From NCBI RefSeq assembly GCF_016741815.1, contig NZ_JAERRJ010000001.1:744001-808000 (forward strand): a stretch of DNA of 64,000 bases, in the 5' to 3' direction. Shown piece after piece: positions 1 through 8,383 of this stretch. Each line of letters starts with the position of its first letter. The first letter of the stretch is position 1. The notes under the pieces were generated by a model. It was not told where the DNA came from and did not search any database. It worked only from the letters and a program-made list of their open reading frames with translations. Source of the stretch: Nocardia acididurans. GTDB lineage: Bacteria; Actinomycetota; Actinomycetes; Mycobacteriales; Mycobacteriaceae. Both the position numbers and the translations under genes were made by a program.

Positions 1-1041
1 CTTGTGGCCGAGCAAGCGCGCGAGCGCGAGCACGTTCGCTCCGGCCGACACCGCCAGCGACGCGCAGGTGTGGCGTAGGTCGTGCGGCGTGATCGGCTGA
101 ACCCCTGCCCGTTTCACTGCTCCCGTGAACCAACCGTCAACGGTCTTCGGGCGTGGTAGGTACTTGGTCGCGTCGTCCGGGTGCGGGAATACCAGCGCAT
201 CGGGAGCGCGCCCCTTGATGTGCGCCGCTAGCTCGGTGAGGACGAACCTCGGAACGGGGACGCTGCGAATCTCCTTGCCCTTGGTTGGTCCCTCGGCATG
301 ATCGACGCCGAGCTGTACCGCATTGTCGGCCACCGTGAGACGGCCCCGGACGAGATCAACGTCGCGCACCCGTAGGGCGATCAGCTCGCCCCAGCGAAGG
401 CCGCAGTACGCAAGCATGAGCACCAAGAGCCGATGTCGCCCAGACTCTTTCGCGAGACGTGCCACGTCCGCAGCATTGAGGTAGACATGCCGTTTTTTCG
501 TTTTCGTCGGCAGCACCTTGGAGACGGTCTTACCGCGCGCCAGATTCTTCGGGAGAAGCTTCTTCGTCTCGACAGCCATATCGAGGATGCTCGCGAGGAC
601 ACCGAAAGCGCGGATTACCGTTGTCGCCCCAGCGTTGATGTCCGGTTTACCCTTGGTCTCGGCCCGTTCTTGGGCGGCCAAGCGCATGTCAATTATCCAG
701 TCCCGCACCGCATCCTGAGTCACGTCGCCGATGCGGACGCCACCCCATCGCGGCTCGACATGTGTGCGCCATGCGGAGTCGAGCGTTCGATAGTTGGAGG
801 GCGCGACGCTCGCCCGCTTTTCCTTCAGCCAGTCGGAAGCGAGTTCGGCGACGGTAATGCGGCCCAGTGATGGCGCGACGTAATCGCCAGTCATCTTCTT
901 GACCTCGACCGTGTTCGCGAACTGCTCGGCGTCGCGCTTGCGCCTGAATCCGCGCTTGTCAGTCTGCTTGCCGTCCGGCTTGCGATAGCGGACGCGGTAG
1001 CGGAGGCCGGACTTCGTCTCGTAGGGTTCGACGGTTGCCAC
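1..1041 (-). CDS. Tyrosine-type phage integrase, cut at the window edge
   Basis: Site-specific recombinase that would integrate and excise the element. Reading leftward from a GTG at 1041, 347 residues are in the window. The N-terminus (VEPYETKSGLRYRVRYRKPD) looks like an arm-type DNA-binding domain. The catalytic domain shows box I arginine near residue 216 (LRWGE), HDLRHT at about 320-325 and LLGHK at the edge. The catalytic tyrosine should lie about ten residues further, outside the window, so completeness cannot be judged. It starts 5 bases after the stop of the upstream helix-turn-helix gene on the same strand, so the two are probably co-transcribed. Family assignment is firm. Confidence 0.95.
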   Translation of the reverse strand, partial: MATVEPYETKSGLRYRVRYRKPDGKQTDKRGFRRKRDAEQFANTVEVKKMTGDYVAPSLGRITVAELASDWLKEKRASVAPSNYRTLDSAWRTHVEPRWGGVRIGDVTQDAVRDWIIDMRLAAQERAETKGKPDINAGATTVIRAFGVLASILDMAVETKKLLPKNLARGKTVSKVLPTKTKKRHVYLNAADVARLAKESGRHRLLVLMLAYCGLRWGELIALRVRDVDLVRGRLTVADNAVQLGVDHAEGPTKGKEIRSVPVPRFVLTELAAHIKGRAPDALVFPHPDDATKYLPRPKTVDGWFTGAVKRAGVQPITPHDLRHTCASLAVSAGANVLALARLLGHK

Positions 1042-1046
1042 TGTGG

Positions 1047-1595
1047 CTAGCTCTTCCGCTCGTCTTGGGTGAGGTACCCGGCCTCGACTGCCTTTGCGGC
1101 CCAACGCTTTGCGGTCGCGCGGGAGACGCCGAACTCTTCGGCGATCACCGTTGTTGGTTTGCCGTTCTGGAGACGCACCCAGCGGTAAAAGGCTGCTATC
1201 CGGGGAAGGTCTTCGTCGGTGATGCGCCCAGCGCGGATGCGTTCGTCGGTGTCATGGTCGAACCACGATGCAACGGGTTGCATCGTGTCGGGGCCTGTTA
1301 CTCGCGCCGTCTCGTGTGCGGCGGTGTAGACGAATGGATCGACCGATATTTTGGCCAGTTCGCCTCGTCGCAGCGGGATACCGCCGGGGCGTTGGGAGAC
1401 AACCATTTTGGTCACGACGTAGCGGCTGTCCTGGGGCTCGACTGTGGCTGTGATGTCGTACGGATACCCGTCCTCTTCTGTGCTCGATACCTCAAGCCAC
1501 TCATAGCCCAGGAGGTCGGGTGCGATGTCATGGTTCGGCTGTCGTCGCTCGCGTCCGAGTTCCGGGTGTTCTGGTCGGCGCGTTATTGCAGGCAT
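1047..1595 (-). CDS. Helix-turn-helix protein encoded next to integrase
   Basis: A 182-residue protein. The last 40 residues contain a helix-turn-helix (TTVIAEEFGVSRATAKRWAA) typical of AsnC/MerR-like or phage regulatory proteins; the first two thirds match nothing I recognise. The frame stays open up to 1706, but I chose the ATG at 1595 because AGGAAGG lies about 8 bases upstream and the longer form would run through the palindromic control region at 1647-1716. It is the first gene of the leftward unit with the integrase. It may control element excision or integrase expression; this is inferred from position only. Confidence 0.8.
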   Translation of the reverse strand: MPAITRRPEHPELGRERRQPNHDIAPDLLGYEWLEVSSTEEDGYPYDITATVEPQDSRYVVTKMVVSQRPGGIPLRRGELAKISVDPFVYTAAHETARVTGPDTMQPVASWFDHDTDERIRAGRITDEDLPRIAAFYRWVRLQNGKPTTVIAEEFGVSRATAKRWAAKAVEAGYLTQDERKS

Positions 1596-1646
1596 CTCAA
1601 AGCCTTCCTGTTGCTGGTTCTCGGTCACGATGAATTGAACGCTATC

Positions 1647-1716
1647 TGAGCCGTCCTTGCAAGAGTGGCTCGATCGGGTGTATTCATGAATGAGCCGCAT
1701 TAGCAAGAGCGGCTCA
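1647..1716. promoter_or_regulatory. Divergent control region with two 26-bp palindromic operators
   Basis: Two copies of a near-identical 26-bp element lie at 1647-1672 and 1691-1716, each with ends TGAGCCG...CGGCTCA (first copy imperfect, TGGCTCG) around a TTGCAAGAG or TAGCAAGAG core. Their spacing is 44 bases, about four helical turns. A possible rightward promoter is TTGCAA (1657-1662), 18 bases, TATTCA (1681-1686). A mirror leftward one is TTGCTA (complement of 1701-1706), 18 bases, TACACC. A small palindrome, ATTCATGAAT, sits between them. The operators would cover both promoters. The binding protein is not identified. Confidence 0.6.
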
Positions 1717-1737
1717 TGAAGCCGAAGGGAGCTTGGA

Positions 1738-1959
1738 ATGACAAGAGGTGCGGGAGATCGGAAGCTCGCTACCGACTCGGAGTTCTGCGAATACGCAGGG
1801 CTGACGCGCGGGCAGAGTGCCCAGTTGCGCTACACGGGGCGTGGTCCGAAGTTCGTCAAGGTGACCGGTCGCCAGGTCCGTTACCGCTGGGAGGACATCG
1901 AGCAGTGGGTTAACGATCGGTTGCAGCAGAGCACCGCCGACCGGACCGGGGCGGCATGA
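1738..1959 (+). CDS. AlpA/excisionase-like DNA-binding protein
   Basis: A 73-residue winged-helix protein of the MerR-like excisionase type: it opens with an SEFCEYAGLTRGQSAQLRY helix-turn-helix and ends with VTGRQVRYRWEDIEQWVNDR, the wing plus final helix found in AlpA/Xis-like proteins. The ATG at 1738 follows AAGGGAG. It is the first gene of the rightward unit and lies directly beyond the two palindromes. Likely roles are directionality factor for the integrase or activator of the downstream genes; these families are not separable by eye. Confidence 0.85.
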   Translation: MTRGAGDRKLATDSEFCEYAGLTRGQSAQLRYTGRGPKFVKVTGRQVRYRWEDIEQWVNDRLQQSTADRTGAA

Positions 1960-2058
1960 ATGCCTATCACCCAAGACTCCCACGAGATAGGCCCGGGAGC
2001 GGCTGCCACCGCTCGCCGGGCCGGTCAGAACCCCAACCACCAGGAAGAAATCCCAACG

Positions 2059-2433
2059 ATGCACAGCGTACCCACCGCCGAGCAGCCGGTAACGGCCATG
2101 CAAGCCCGTACTCGTGAGCAGCGAATCGAGATCGCGAGCCGACGCGAACGGCGCCGAGCCGCCCGCGAACTGGATCAGCTCCTGGCCGACGATTTCGGCG
2201 ACGGCCGCGTATACGCCCCAGGGGAGTACTACCCGGCGGCGGCGACGCGGATGCTCGCCGATATCGACGCGGAAACTGTTGCACTGGAACGGATTCGGAA
2301 TTTCGCCGCCGGTGTCGCATGGGCGATTGACCGGGGCGATTCGTTAGCCGATGTGCGCGCCCGGATCGAGCGGGCCGCCGCCGTCGTCCTGGGATGCGCG
2401 TTGGTTCCGGTCGAGAGGAGGGATATCGCGTGA
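2059..2433 (+). CDS. Hypothetical element protein
   Basis: A 124-residue protein of unknown function. It is Arg/Ala-rich and probably all-helical (REQRIEIASRRERRRAARE, then ADIDAETVALERIRNFAAG). I chose the ATG at 2059 because AGGAAG stands about 10 bases upstream; an in-frame ATG at 1960, immediately after the preceding stop, would add 33 residues. Its stop overlaps the GTG start of the DUF3631 gene, so the two are translationally coupled. Position between the excisionase and the P-loop protein suggests an accessory replication or control role, which is only inference. Confidence 0.65.
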   Translation: MHSVPTAEQPVTAMQARTREQRIEIASRRERRRAARELDQLLADDFGDGRVYAPGEYYPAAATRMLADIDAETVALERIRNFAAGVAWAIDRGDSLADVRARIERAAAVVLGCALVPVERRDIA

Positions 2434-3761
2434 AGCCGTTCCGGTCACCGACCGCGCTCGAGGTGGAAGCCCTCGAGGGTGCGCGCATCCTCGAGGACCT
2501 GCGTGTGTGGTTCGACAAGTACGTTCGGTTCCCGTCCGAGCATTGCTCGGTGGTGCTGGCGCTGTGGGTGGTCCACACCTGGGCGGTTCCGGCGTTCTAT
2601 GTGACGCCGCGCCTGGTGCTGGACTCTCCCGAGCCGGGCTCGGGTAAGACGCGCGTGCTTGAGCTGCTGGCGCTGGTGTGCCGGTCGGCCAAGCTCACGC
2701 TGTCCACGACGACGGCGGCGCTGTACCGCAGGATTGCCGCCGCCGGGGGATTGCCGCCGACAGTGTTGCAGGACGAGGCCGACGCGGTGTTCGGGCGCAG
2801 CAACAACCCGCAGGCCGAGGACCTGCGCGCGTTGTTCAACGCGGGATACAAGCGGGGCGCGACTGTGGATCGCTGCGAGGGCGACTCCAAGAACATGAAG
2901 GTGGTGGAGTTCCCTGTCTTCGCGCCGGTCGCCCTGGCGGGGATCGCGGGCAATATGCCCGCCACGATCACCACACGCTCGGTCACGATCCACATGCGCC
3001 GACGCGCGCCCGGGGAAACGGTTGCCCCGTTCCGGGAACGTGACGCCGACGCCGAAGTTGCCAAGCTGCGCGAGCGGATCGCGGAATGGGCTCACGAGCA
3101 CATCGCGGCGCTCGAGGCAGCACGGCCGCCAATGCCCGAGGGCGTGGTCGATCGTCCTGCCGAAGTGTGGGAAGCGTTGATTGCGATCGCCGACGAGGCG
3201 GGCGGGCGGTGGCCGGAGCTGGCGCGTGTGGCGTGCACGCACTTCGTGATGGGATCCGACCCCGGGGAGCTGTCGCGCGGTATCCGGCTGCTCGCCGATG
3301 TTCACGCGGTATTCGAGAGCAACGGCCGACCCGATGCAATGTTCTCCGTCGATGTGGTCGCCGGGCTCGTGGCCGATGAGGAATCGGAGTGGGCCGACAT
3401 GTTCGGCAAGCCGATCAACCAACGATGGCTCGCGCGGGAGCTGAAGAAATACGGGGTGTCGTCCCGGCAGGTTCGCCGGGGGAACGCGACCGCGAAGGGC
3501 TACACCATCGCGACCGAGGAAGGTCTAGAACAGGCGTGGCTGCGCTACCTGTCCGGATATGTGCGAAACGGGGGAAACACGGGAAACCTTGCAGGTCACA
3601 GCGTTTCGCAAGCGAAACGTGTTTCGTTCGTGAGCGAAACCGGGAAGCCGAGCGAAACAGGCGAATATGCGGCTGACCTGCTCGAATACGACAGAGTTTC
3701 GTCGGTTTCGGATGTTTCGCGCACACCCGGGTTTCGGTCGGTAAACGGCGGTGCAGCGTGA
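2430..3761 (+). CDS. DUF3631 P-loop protein (element replication-associated)
   Basis: A 443-residue protein. A Walker A motif (EPGSGKTR) is at about 68-75, followed by VLQDEADAVFG as a likely Walker B. The second half (RRAPGETVAPFRERDADAEV onward) matches the DUF3631 domain that is common in actinobacterial phages, plasmids and integrative elements and is often linked to primase-helicase modules. The GTG start at 2430 overlaps the previous stop and has AGGAGGG 6-12 bases upstream. The protein probably acts in replication or mobilisation of the element; no primase domain is visible. Its stop overlaps the start of the WhiB gene. Confidence 0.9.
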   Translation: MKPFRSPTALEVEALEGARILEDLRVWFDKYVRFPSEHCSVVLALWVVHTWAVPAFYVTPRLVLDSPEPGSGKTRVLELLALVCRSAKLTLSTTTAALYRRIAAAGGLPPTVLQDEADAVFGRSNNPQAEDLRALFNAGYKRGATVDRCEGDSKNMKVVEFPVFAPVALAGIAGNMPATITTRSVTIHMRRRAPGETVAPFRERDADAEVAKLRERIAEWAHEHIAALEAARPPMPEGVVDRPAEVWEALIAIADEAGGRWPELARVACTHFVMGSDPGELSRGIRLLADVHAVFESNGRPDAMFSVDVVAGLVADEESEWADMFGKPINQRWLARELKKYGVSSRQVRRGNATAKGYTIATEEGLEQAWLRYLSGYVRNGGNTGNLAGHSVSQAKRVSFVSETGKPSETGEYAADLLEYDRVSSVSDVSRTPGFRSVNGGAA

Positions 3762-4039
3762 CCCCCGGGTCGAAACTACGTGCCCTGGTCGATGAGCGAC
3801 TGACCGGCGCGGCGTGCTCGGGCCGGACACCGCTGTTCGACGCCGAGGTGTCGGGCGAGGACGACGACGACCGCCGGTATCGGCTCGCCGCCGCCGGGCG
3901 TATATGCCAGAGCTGCCCCGTGCTCGCCGAGTGCAACACCGTGGCTGTTGAGCTGGGGCGCAAAGCGGTTGGCGTGTGGGCCGGGCGCGGTCGGAACCTG
4001 CCCGAATCGCCCGGCCGACCGAGACGAGGCGCGGCATGA
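3758..4039 (+). CDS. WhiB-family iron-sulfur regulator (element-borne)
   Basis: A 93-residue protein with the four WhiB cluster ligands: Cys20, Cys50, Cys53 and Cys59 (ICQSCPVLAEC), followed by the G[VI]WGG-type turn, here GVWAG at 72-76, and a short basic tail. These proteins bind a [4Fe-4S] cluster and modulate the primary sigma factor. The GTG start at 3758 overlaps the DUF3631 stop. Phage-borne WhiB proteins are known to act as dominant regulators of host WhiB genes; here it could time element gene expression. Family is certain, function inferred. Confidence 0.93.
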   Translation: MTPGSKLRALVDERLTGAACSGRTPLFDAEVSGEDDDDRRYRLAAAGRICQSCPVLAECNTVAVELGRKAVGVWAGRGRNLPESPGRPRRGAA

Positions 4040-4076
4040 CGCGTGAAAGCAACTATGAGAGAAGGGAACATGACCG

Positions 4077-4421
4077 ATGCCCAGCAAACCGCCCCGCGTA
4101 TGCAACCGCTGTCGCAAGCCCGCCCCATCGGGACGGCGCTGCCCTTGTACGCCTGCATGGTCGGGCCGCAACGGGTACACCGGCAGCGGCAGCACGCGCA
4201 GATGGCGCACCCTGCGCGAGGCCAAGCTCGCGACCGACCCGATATGCGAGCGTCCCGGCTGTGTTGCCCTGGCCGTCGAGGTCGACCACATCGAACCCGT
4301 GGGCGCGGGCGGCGACCGATACGACTGGGACAACCTGCAATCCCTGTGCCACCCCTGCCACGAGGCCAAGACCAGCGCCGAGGCCGCCGCCGCTCGGTAC
4401 CCCTCTGACCTGGGCATATAG
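4077..4421 (+). CDS. HNH endonuclease
   Basis: A 114-residue nuclease. The core VEVDHIEPVGAGG (Asp70-His71), Asn86 and His95 form the HNH/beta-beta-alpha-metal site, and Cys57, Cys62, Cys91 and Cys94 are likely zinc ligands; a second Cys group (C9, C12, C22, C24) is near the N-terminus. Phage HNH proteins of this size usually sit next to terminase and assist DNA packaging, but no terminase follows here. The ATG at 4077 is chosen over more upstream starts because the Cys-rich N-terminus typical of the family begins there. Confidence 0.9.
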   Translation: MPSKPPRVCNRCRKPAPSGRRCPCTPAWSGRNGYTGSGSTRRWRTLREAKLATDPICERPGCVALAVEVDHIEPVGAGGDRYDWDNLQSLCHPCHEAKTSAEAAAARYPSDLGI

Positions 4422-4636
4422 AGGGTAGGGGGTCGCCATCGCTGGCCCCTGGGGGAGGGACCACGCCGCGGTAGCCCTCCTTTTCTCCGCTCAACTACAG
4501 GCACAAGGGGGGTACCGGCCAAGCCGAAAATTTCTGCGGAATCTGAGCGCACGAGATTTTCGCTGACCGTCCGTTGTCCGCCCCGCCTGCCACAGGGTTC
4601 GCAACCCCCATACCCCCACGACGGAAGGAATCTCGA

Positions 4637-4903
4637 ATGATGGACATGACCAACACAATCCGCCCGATCGACCAGGCCCGCGCGGCGCGCGTGCTGCTCG
4701 GTGTGCTCGATGACGATCTCGAGATGGTGAACCGCTCGCTACGGGAGGCCAACGACGAGCAGGCGGTACACCTGATGATCGCCTCATTGGCCCGTACAGC
4801 AACCGAATTGATCATTCGCACCATGGGTGAGGACAACGCGCGCGCAGTGGCTCAGCGGACCATTCTGGACGCGCAACTGGCGCAAGGCGGTTCGGATGAG
4901 TGA
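4637..4903 (+). CDS. Hypothetical element protein
   Basis: An 88-residue, probably helical protein of unknown function (ARVLLGVLDDDLEMVNRSL, then AVHLMIASLARTATELI). The ATG at 4637 follows GGAAGGAA; a longer frame to 4574 has no ribosome site. A 215-base stretch without a gene separates it from the HNH nuclease. Its end overlaps the next small gene by 8 bases, so both are likely translated as a pair. No recognised domain. Confidence 0.7.
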   Translation: MMDMTNTIRPIDQARAARVLLGVLDDDLEMVNRSLREANDEQAVHLMIASLARTATELIIRTMGEDNARAVAQRTILDAQLAQGGSDE

Positions 4904-5069
4904 GCCGCGCGGGGACGAGTCGACCGAGCCACCACCCGCGCGCCGTCTGCGTCGGGTGCTGCTGCGCCGTGGTGGCCGAGGGTGGCCGCCCGAGCCGAAT
5001 CAGTGGGCGCACGTGGACGCGGACACAGCCGACCAATGGGACGAACAGGTTTGGCGGGCAAGCCCGTAG
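4896..5069 (+). CDS. Small hypothetical element protein
   Basis: A 57-residue protein starting at the ATG at 4896, inside the end of the preceding gene (ATGAGTGA overlap). It has an Arg-rich stretch (ARRLRRVLLRRGGRGWPPEP) followed by an acidic, Trp-containing tail (DADTADQWDEQVW). The overlap favours a real coupled gene. No family recognised. Confidence 0.55.
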   Translation: MSEPRGDESTEPPPARRLRRVLLRRGGRGWPPEPNQWAHVDADTADQWDEQVWRASP

Positions 5070-5375
5070 ACTGAGAGCGCCCCTCCTGGGCGTGTGTGTG
5101 GCGAGTGACAATCCGTCCGCCCCCGGGTCCGGTCTGATCAACCGGATGCCGGATCGGCCAGCGGTACGGCTCGCCGCCCCGCCCCAGCGGGGAAGACTTG
5201 GACCGAGACCATCGGTACACGGGTCCGTCCCCGAGGTCGCGCTGATCATGCGGCGCTCGGTGTGGCCAACCCAATCCGCCCGTCTGCCAAGCGATTCCGA
5301 ACAATCGTTTCCGCTTCACTGTGCGCCGAACATGCTGGCGCACGGGTGAGGCTCGCACACGGAGGTATGACCCCG
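5070..5375 (+). other. Gene-free stretch ahead of the capsid gene
   Basis: About 300 bases with no convincing gene. In complete phages of this type a portal or prohead protease would stand here. Frames are open across part of it but lack ribosome sites and coding character. It ends with the capsid ribosome site GGAGG at 5361-5365. It may hold the capsid promoter, but I cannot point to clear boxes. Confidence 0.5.
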
Positions 5376-6572
5376 ATGATGACCAAATCCAAGCTCGCCG
5401 AGCTGAAGACCAGCGCGCTCGCTGCGACCACTGCGGCCCGCGAGATCGCCGAGCAGCACGGCGACCCGAACCGCTGGGACGCCAAGACACGAGGCGACTA
5501 CGACGCCGAGATGACCAAGGCCCGGAATCTGCTGGACCAGATCAAGACCGGACAGCGTGACCTCGAGATTATCGAGCAGGCGAAGGGTCTCGCGGCGGAG
5601 ATCGGTGAGCCGCTCATGAACGGCGACCGCAGCCCCGTCAACGGTGACGGGCACGTCGCGCTGACCGGTCCGGCCGTCAAGGCCATGGCGCGCGCGATCG
5701 CTACCCGCATGGCCCCGGTCGACGAACACGGCCGCAAGGCGCTGCTCCCCGCCGGTTCGACCGTGACCACGGTGCCGATGCTGGCCGAATCGCCGATCGC
5801 GCTCGGGCGGCCCGCGCTGTCGCTGCTGGAGGTGCTCGGCGCGACCGCACGCGCCCCGAAATACACCTACCTGCGCCAGATCACCCGCACCAACAACGCC
5901 GCCCCGGTCGCGCTCGGCGCGACCAAACCGACCTCAGTGCTCGGGCTGACCGAGGTCGACGCCGAGCTGCACGTGATCGCCCATATCTCCGAGCCGATCC
6001 CGAAATACTGGCTTGAGGACACGACCGCCCTCGAGCAGTTCATCGGCGACGAACTTCTCTACGGCCTACGGCAGGCACTTGAGGCGCAGGTGATCAAGGG
6101 CGACAGCACCGGCGAGAACCTGTCGGGCATCGTGAGCGTGTCCGGTATCCAAACGCAGGCGTTCGCAACTGATCTGCTGACCACCACGCGCGGCGCGATC
6201 ACCAAGGCCGAGACCGCCGGCCATGAGGCGGGCGTGTTCGTGCTCGCGCCGGCCGATTGGGAAAAGCTCGAACTCGCCCGCACCGACACCGCCGGACAGC
6301 TCGAACTCGGTGGCCCGATCGACCGTGCGGCCCGCAAGCTGTGGGGTGTGCCGGTCGTGCTGTCGCTCGGCCTGCCTGCTTCCACGGGGCTGCTGCTGGA
6401 TCTGTCCGCGGTGGGGTTGTCCACTGATTCCGCGGGCGTGGAAACGAAGTGGTCGGAGAACGTGAGTGACGACTTCTCCAAGAACCAGCTCCGGGCGCGC
6501 GTCGAAGGCCGATTCGAGGTCGACGTGACACAGCCCCTCGGCGTGGTGAAGATCGCCACCGCTGCGGCGTAA
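5376..6572 (+). CDS. Phage major capsid protein, HK97 fold
   Basis: A 398-residue structural protein. Residues 1 to about 110 are helical and charged, like the scaffold-like delta domain of HK97 capsids. From LLPAGSTVTTVPMLAESPIA onward the sequence follows the family: RTNNAAPVALGATKPTS, VDAELHVIAHISEPIPKYWLEDTTALEQFI and the C-terminal KWSENVSDDFSKNQLRARVEGRFEVDV (major capsid signature). ATG at 5376 or 5379 fits GGAGG at 5361; 5367 is too close. It is the only virion gene seen; no protease, portal, terminase or tail gene accompanies it. Encapsulins share the fold, but the long N-terminal domain argues for a true capsid. Confidence 0.93.
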   Translation: MMTKSKLAELKTSALAATTAAREIAEQHGDPNRWDAKTRGDYDAEMTKARNLLDQIKTGQRDLEIIEQAKGLAAEIGEPLMNGDRSPVNGDGHVALTGPAVKAMARAIATRMAPVDEHGRKALLPAGSTVTTVPMLAESPIALGRPALSLLEVLGATARAPKYTYLRQITRTNNAAPVALGATKPTSVLGLTEVDAELHVIAHISEPIPKYWLEDTTALEQFIGDELLYGLRQALEAQVIKGDSTGENLSGIVSVSGIQTQAFATDLLTTTRGAITKAETAGHEAGVFVLAPADWEKLELARTDTAGQLELGGPIDRAARKLWGVPVVLSLGLPASTGLLLDLSAVGLSTDSAGVETKWSENVSDDFSKNQLRARVEGRFEVDVTQPLGVVKIATAAA

Positions 6573-6584
6573 TCCCTGGCGTAC

Positions 6585-6619
6585 ACGGGCGGCTCGGCCC
6601 TCTGGCCCGAGCCGCCCGT
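6585..6619. terminator. Bidirectional terminator
   Basis: A perfect 13-bp stem (ACGGGCGGCTCGG with its complement) and 9-base loop lies between the convergent capsid gene and XRE regulator gene. The T-run is weak, as usual in actinomycetes. Confidence 0.8.
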
Positions 6620-6628
6620 TTCGCCTGG

Positions 6629-7816
6629 TCAGATCTTGACGTTAGCCCACTTGGCGAAGTGCGCCAGCTTGTCAGTCCCGCGCCGGGTGTGTGCGAGTAC
6701 ACGCAGGGTTTCGTGTACCTGGGGGTGGTTGCGGATCATCTCCGGTGCGACTTTGCGCGCCTGCTCAAGGGTTTGAAACGCTCGGTCCTTGTTGCCGTGC
6801 AACAGCCACGCGCGCGACACATCGAGGTAGTAGTGACCGGCGCGTGACGGTGCGACCGACTCAGCTAGGCGGATGTGTTCGGCCCGAGACAGGGCGGTAG
6901 TTCCGTCCGACAACTCGACAGGCACGGCGACGGAATGGATATCGACGTTCGACGGTCGGAATCCCGTGCCGTAGTTGCGGTATCGGCTGTCTCGTATCGC
7001 CTCGGCCACGCCGCGCGCCTCCGCAATGTGTGCCTCGGCGGTGCCGCTATCGAGCGCACGGGCCGACAGTATCGACCCGCGCAGGTGCAGCGCGCCCCGA
7101 ACGGCCAACAGGTCCGGCGTGGTCGGAAGTTGCTCGCTCGCCGCATATGCGCGGTCTATCGTCCGCAGCCCCCCTACGTAGGCACCGGAGTAGAGCAGGA
7201 TCAGCGCCCGGTTGTATTCGGCCGTGATCGGCCACAGCGGGTCGCCGCTGCGGCTGGCAGCCCATCCGCACCGTTCCGCAGCCATGCCCGCGAGATCTAG
7301 GTATCCATACTGGTAGGCGAACAGCATTGCCTTGCTGTAGGCGTAGGCGAGCGATGAATGGATTTCCTCGAGGTGACGGCCGGGTGCCTCGGAGTCTGCG
7401 AGTTGGTGCAGGCCGCGAATCAAGTCCGGCAGTTCCACCGTCATATCGCTGTATCGAGCGCGGCGCATACCCTCGCGTACGCGGTCGAGCGCGGCCGTCA
7501 GATCGTCGAACGTGGCAGGCCCGGTAGGCGGTTCGTCGTCGTATGCCACGATCGCGCGGCGCAGTTCGGGAATGGTCGCGTGTGCTGCGCCGTCGCTCGG
7601 CTCGGGCTCGTACGGTTGTCCGTTCAGGTCGCCCACGCTCACGCCCAGCACGCGGGCGACGGCGGCCGTCAGCGCAGGCGTCGCCGGTCGGTCGCCTTGC
7701 TCGACCTTGCGCAGCAACGACAGCGACACGTTGGCTTTCTGCGCCAGCTGCACCTGAGTGAGGCGAGCGAGTCTGCGCGCCCTGCCGATGCGCGCGCCGA
7801 CCCCCATGTCATCCAT
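6629..7816 (-). CDS. XRE regulator with TPR-like C-terminal domain
   Basis: A 395-residue protein. Residues 5-65 form an XRE/Cro helix-turn-helix (ARLTQVQLAQKANVSLSLLRK). The rest is helical and repeat-like (DPLWPITAEYNRALILLYSG; SRAWLLHGNKDRAFQTLEQARKVAPE), as in the large actinobacterial XRE-plus-TPR family that often pairs with DUF397 or small-molecule signals. ATG at 7816 or 7807 are both possible; GAGG fits 7807 better. It faces the capsid gene and is divergent from the resolvase-like gene. It could be the element's maintenance regulator or cargo. Confidence 0.88.
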   Translation of the reverse strand: MDDMGVGARIGRARRLARLTQVQLAQKANVSLSLLRKVEQGDRPATPALTAAVARVLGVSVGDLNGQPYEPEPSDGAAHATIPELRRAIVAYDDEPPTGPATFDDLTAALDRVREGMRRARYSDMTVELPDLIRGLHQLADSEAPGRHLEEIHSSLAYAYSKAMLFAYQYGYLDLAGMAAERCGWAASRSGDPLWPITAEYNRALILLYSGAYVGGLRTIDRAYAASEQLPTTPDLLAVRGALHLRGSILSARALDSGTAEAHIAEARGVAEAIRDSRYRNYGTGFRPSNVDIHSVAVPVELSDGTTALSRAEHIRLAESVAPSRAGHYYLDVSRAWLLHGNKDRAFQTLEQARKVAPEMIRNHPQVHETLRVLAHTRRGTDKLAHFAKWANVKI

Positions 7817-7966
7817 GCCTCAACGGTGCCACAAGCTGTGATACTTCGCAGGCCCCTCGCGAGACAAGCTGACCCGTGAGAGCCCCGCCGCCGGGTCGAT
7901 CACCGGTACCCCTTACCTGGTTCCCCGGCGGTGGGTGCCTCTCCCACGATGAAAAGGGGCATCACA

Positions 7967-8311
7967 GTGACGAAACCAGCGGCAATCGGATATCTGCGGC
8001 GTGACGTTTCCGGCATACATCAGCAGTGGGATGAGAACCGAATACGTTCTCTCGCAGCACGATTCGGGTACGACCTGTGCAAGACGCTCGCTTTCGGGCC
8101 GGAGACCGATCGGCCTTTGCATCGAATCAGGGTCGCTGTGTCCCGGACTCATGCTGAAGCGGTGTTCGTGCCCAGCGCCAATCACTTCGACGGCGGGGAA
8201 GTACCGGGCGAAATCGTCCAGGTGGCGGACGTGGTCACCGTTGACACCGAGGAGACGTTCGCCCGCTACTCCACGGGCGAACTACCTGAGCTGGACAAGG
8301 GTAGGCCGTGA
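7967..8311 (+). CDS. Resolvase-fold protein lacking the catalytic serine
   Basis: A 114-residue protein resembling the N-terminal domain of serine recombinases (IGYLRRDVSGIHQQWDENRIRSLA), but the YxRVS catalytic serine is replaced: here YLRRD. The GTG at 7967 has AAAAGGGG 7 bases upstream. It is clearly related to the protein encoded at 9138-9497 on the other side of the attachment site (shared GY.R.DVSG, EAV.VPSA.HF.GGE.P and DVVTV..EE.. segments). No DNA-binding domain follows. Probably a regulatory or signalling protein rather than a recombinase; function unknown. Confidence 0.75.
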   Translation: MTKPAAIGYLRRDVSGIHQQWDENRIRSLAARFGYDLCKTLAFGPETDRPLHRIRVAVSRTHAEAVFVPSANHFDGGEVPGEIVQVADVVTVDTEETFARYSTGELPELDKGRP

Positions 8312-8356
8312 AACCTGCCCACCGTGCCCACATTTTGCCCACAATCGACCGAGAAA

Positions 8357-8383
8357 CACTGTGATTCAGCATGAATCACAGTG
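8357..8383. repeat. 27-bp inverted repeat near the right attachment site
   Basis: Perfect 12-bp arms (CACTGTGATTCA and its complement) around GCA, about 55 bases before the tRNA-derived attachment site. A second perfect palindrome, CCCTGATCAGGG, is at 8416-8427. Possible integrase/excisionase arm sites or a repressor operator. Confidence 0.6.

Noticed and set aside
1596..1706. Longer start for the HTH protein at 1706
   Set aside because: It would place the palindromic control region inside the coding sequence and has no ribosome site; ATG 1595 has AGGAAGG.
5376..6572. Encapsulin nanocompartment instead of phage capsid
   Set aside because: The long N-terminal helical domain and neighbouring integrase/HNH genes fit a phage capsid; no encapsulin cargo gene (peroxidase, ferritin-like) is adjacent.
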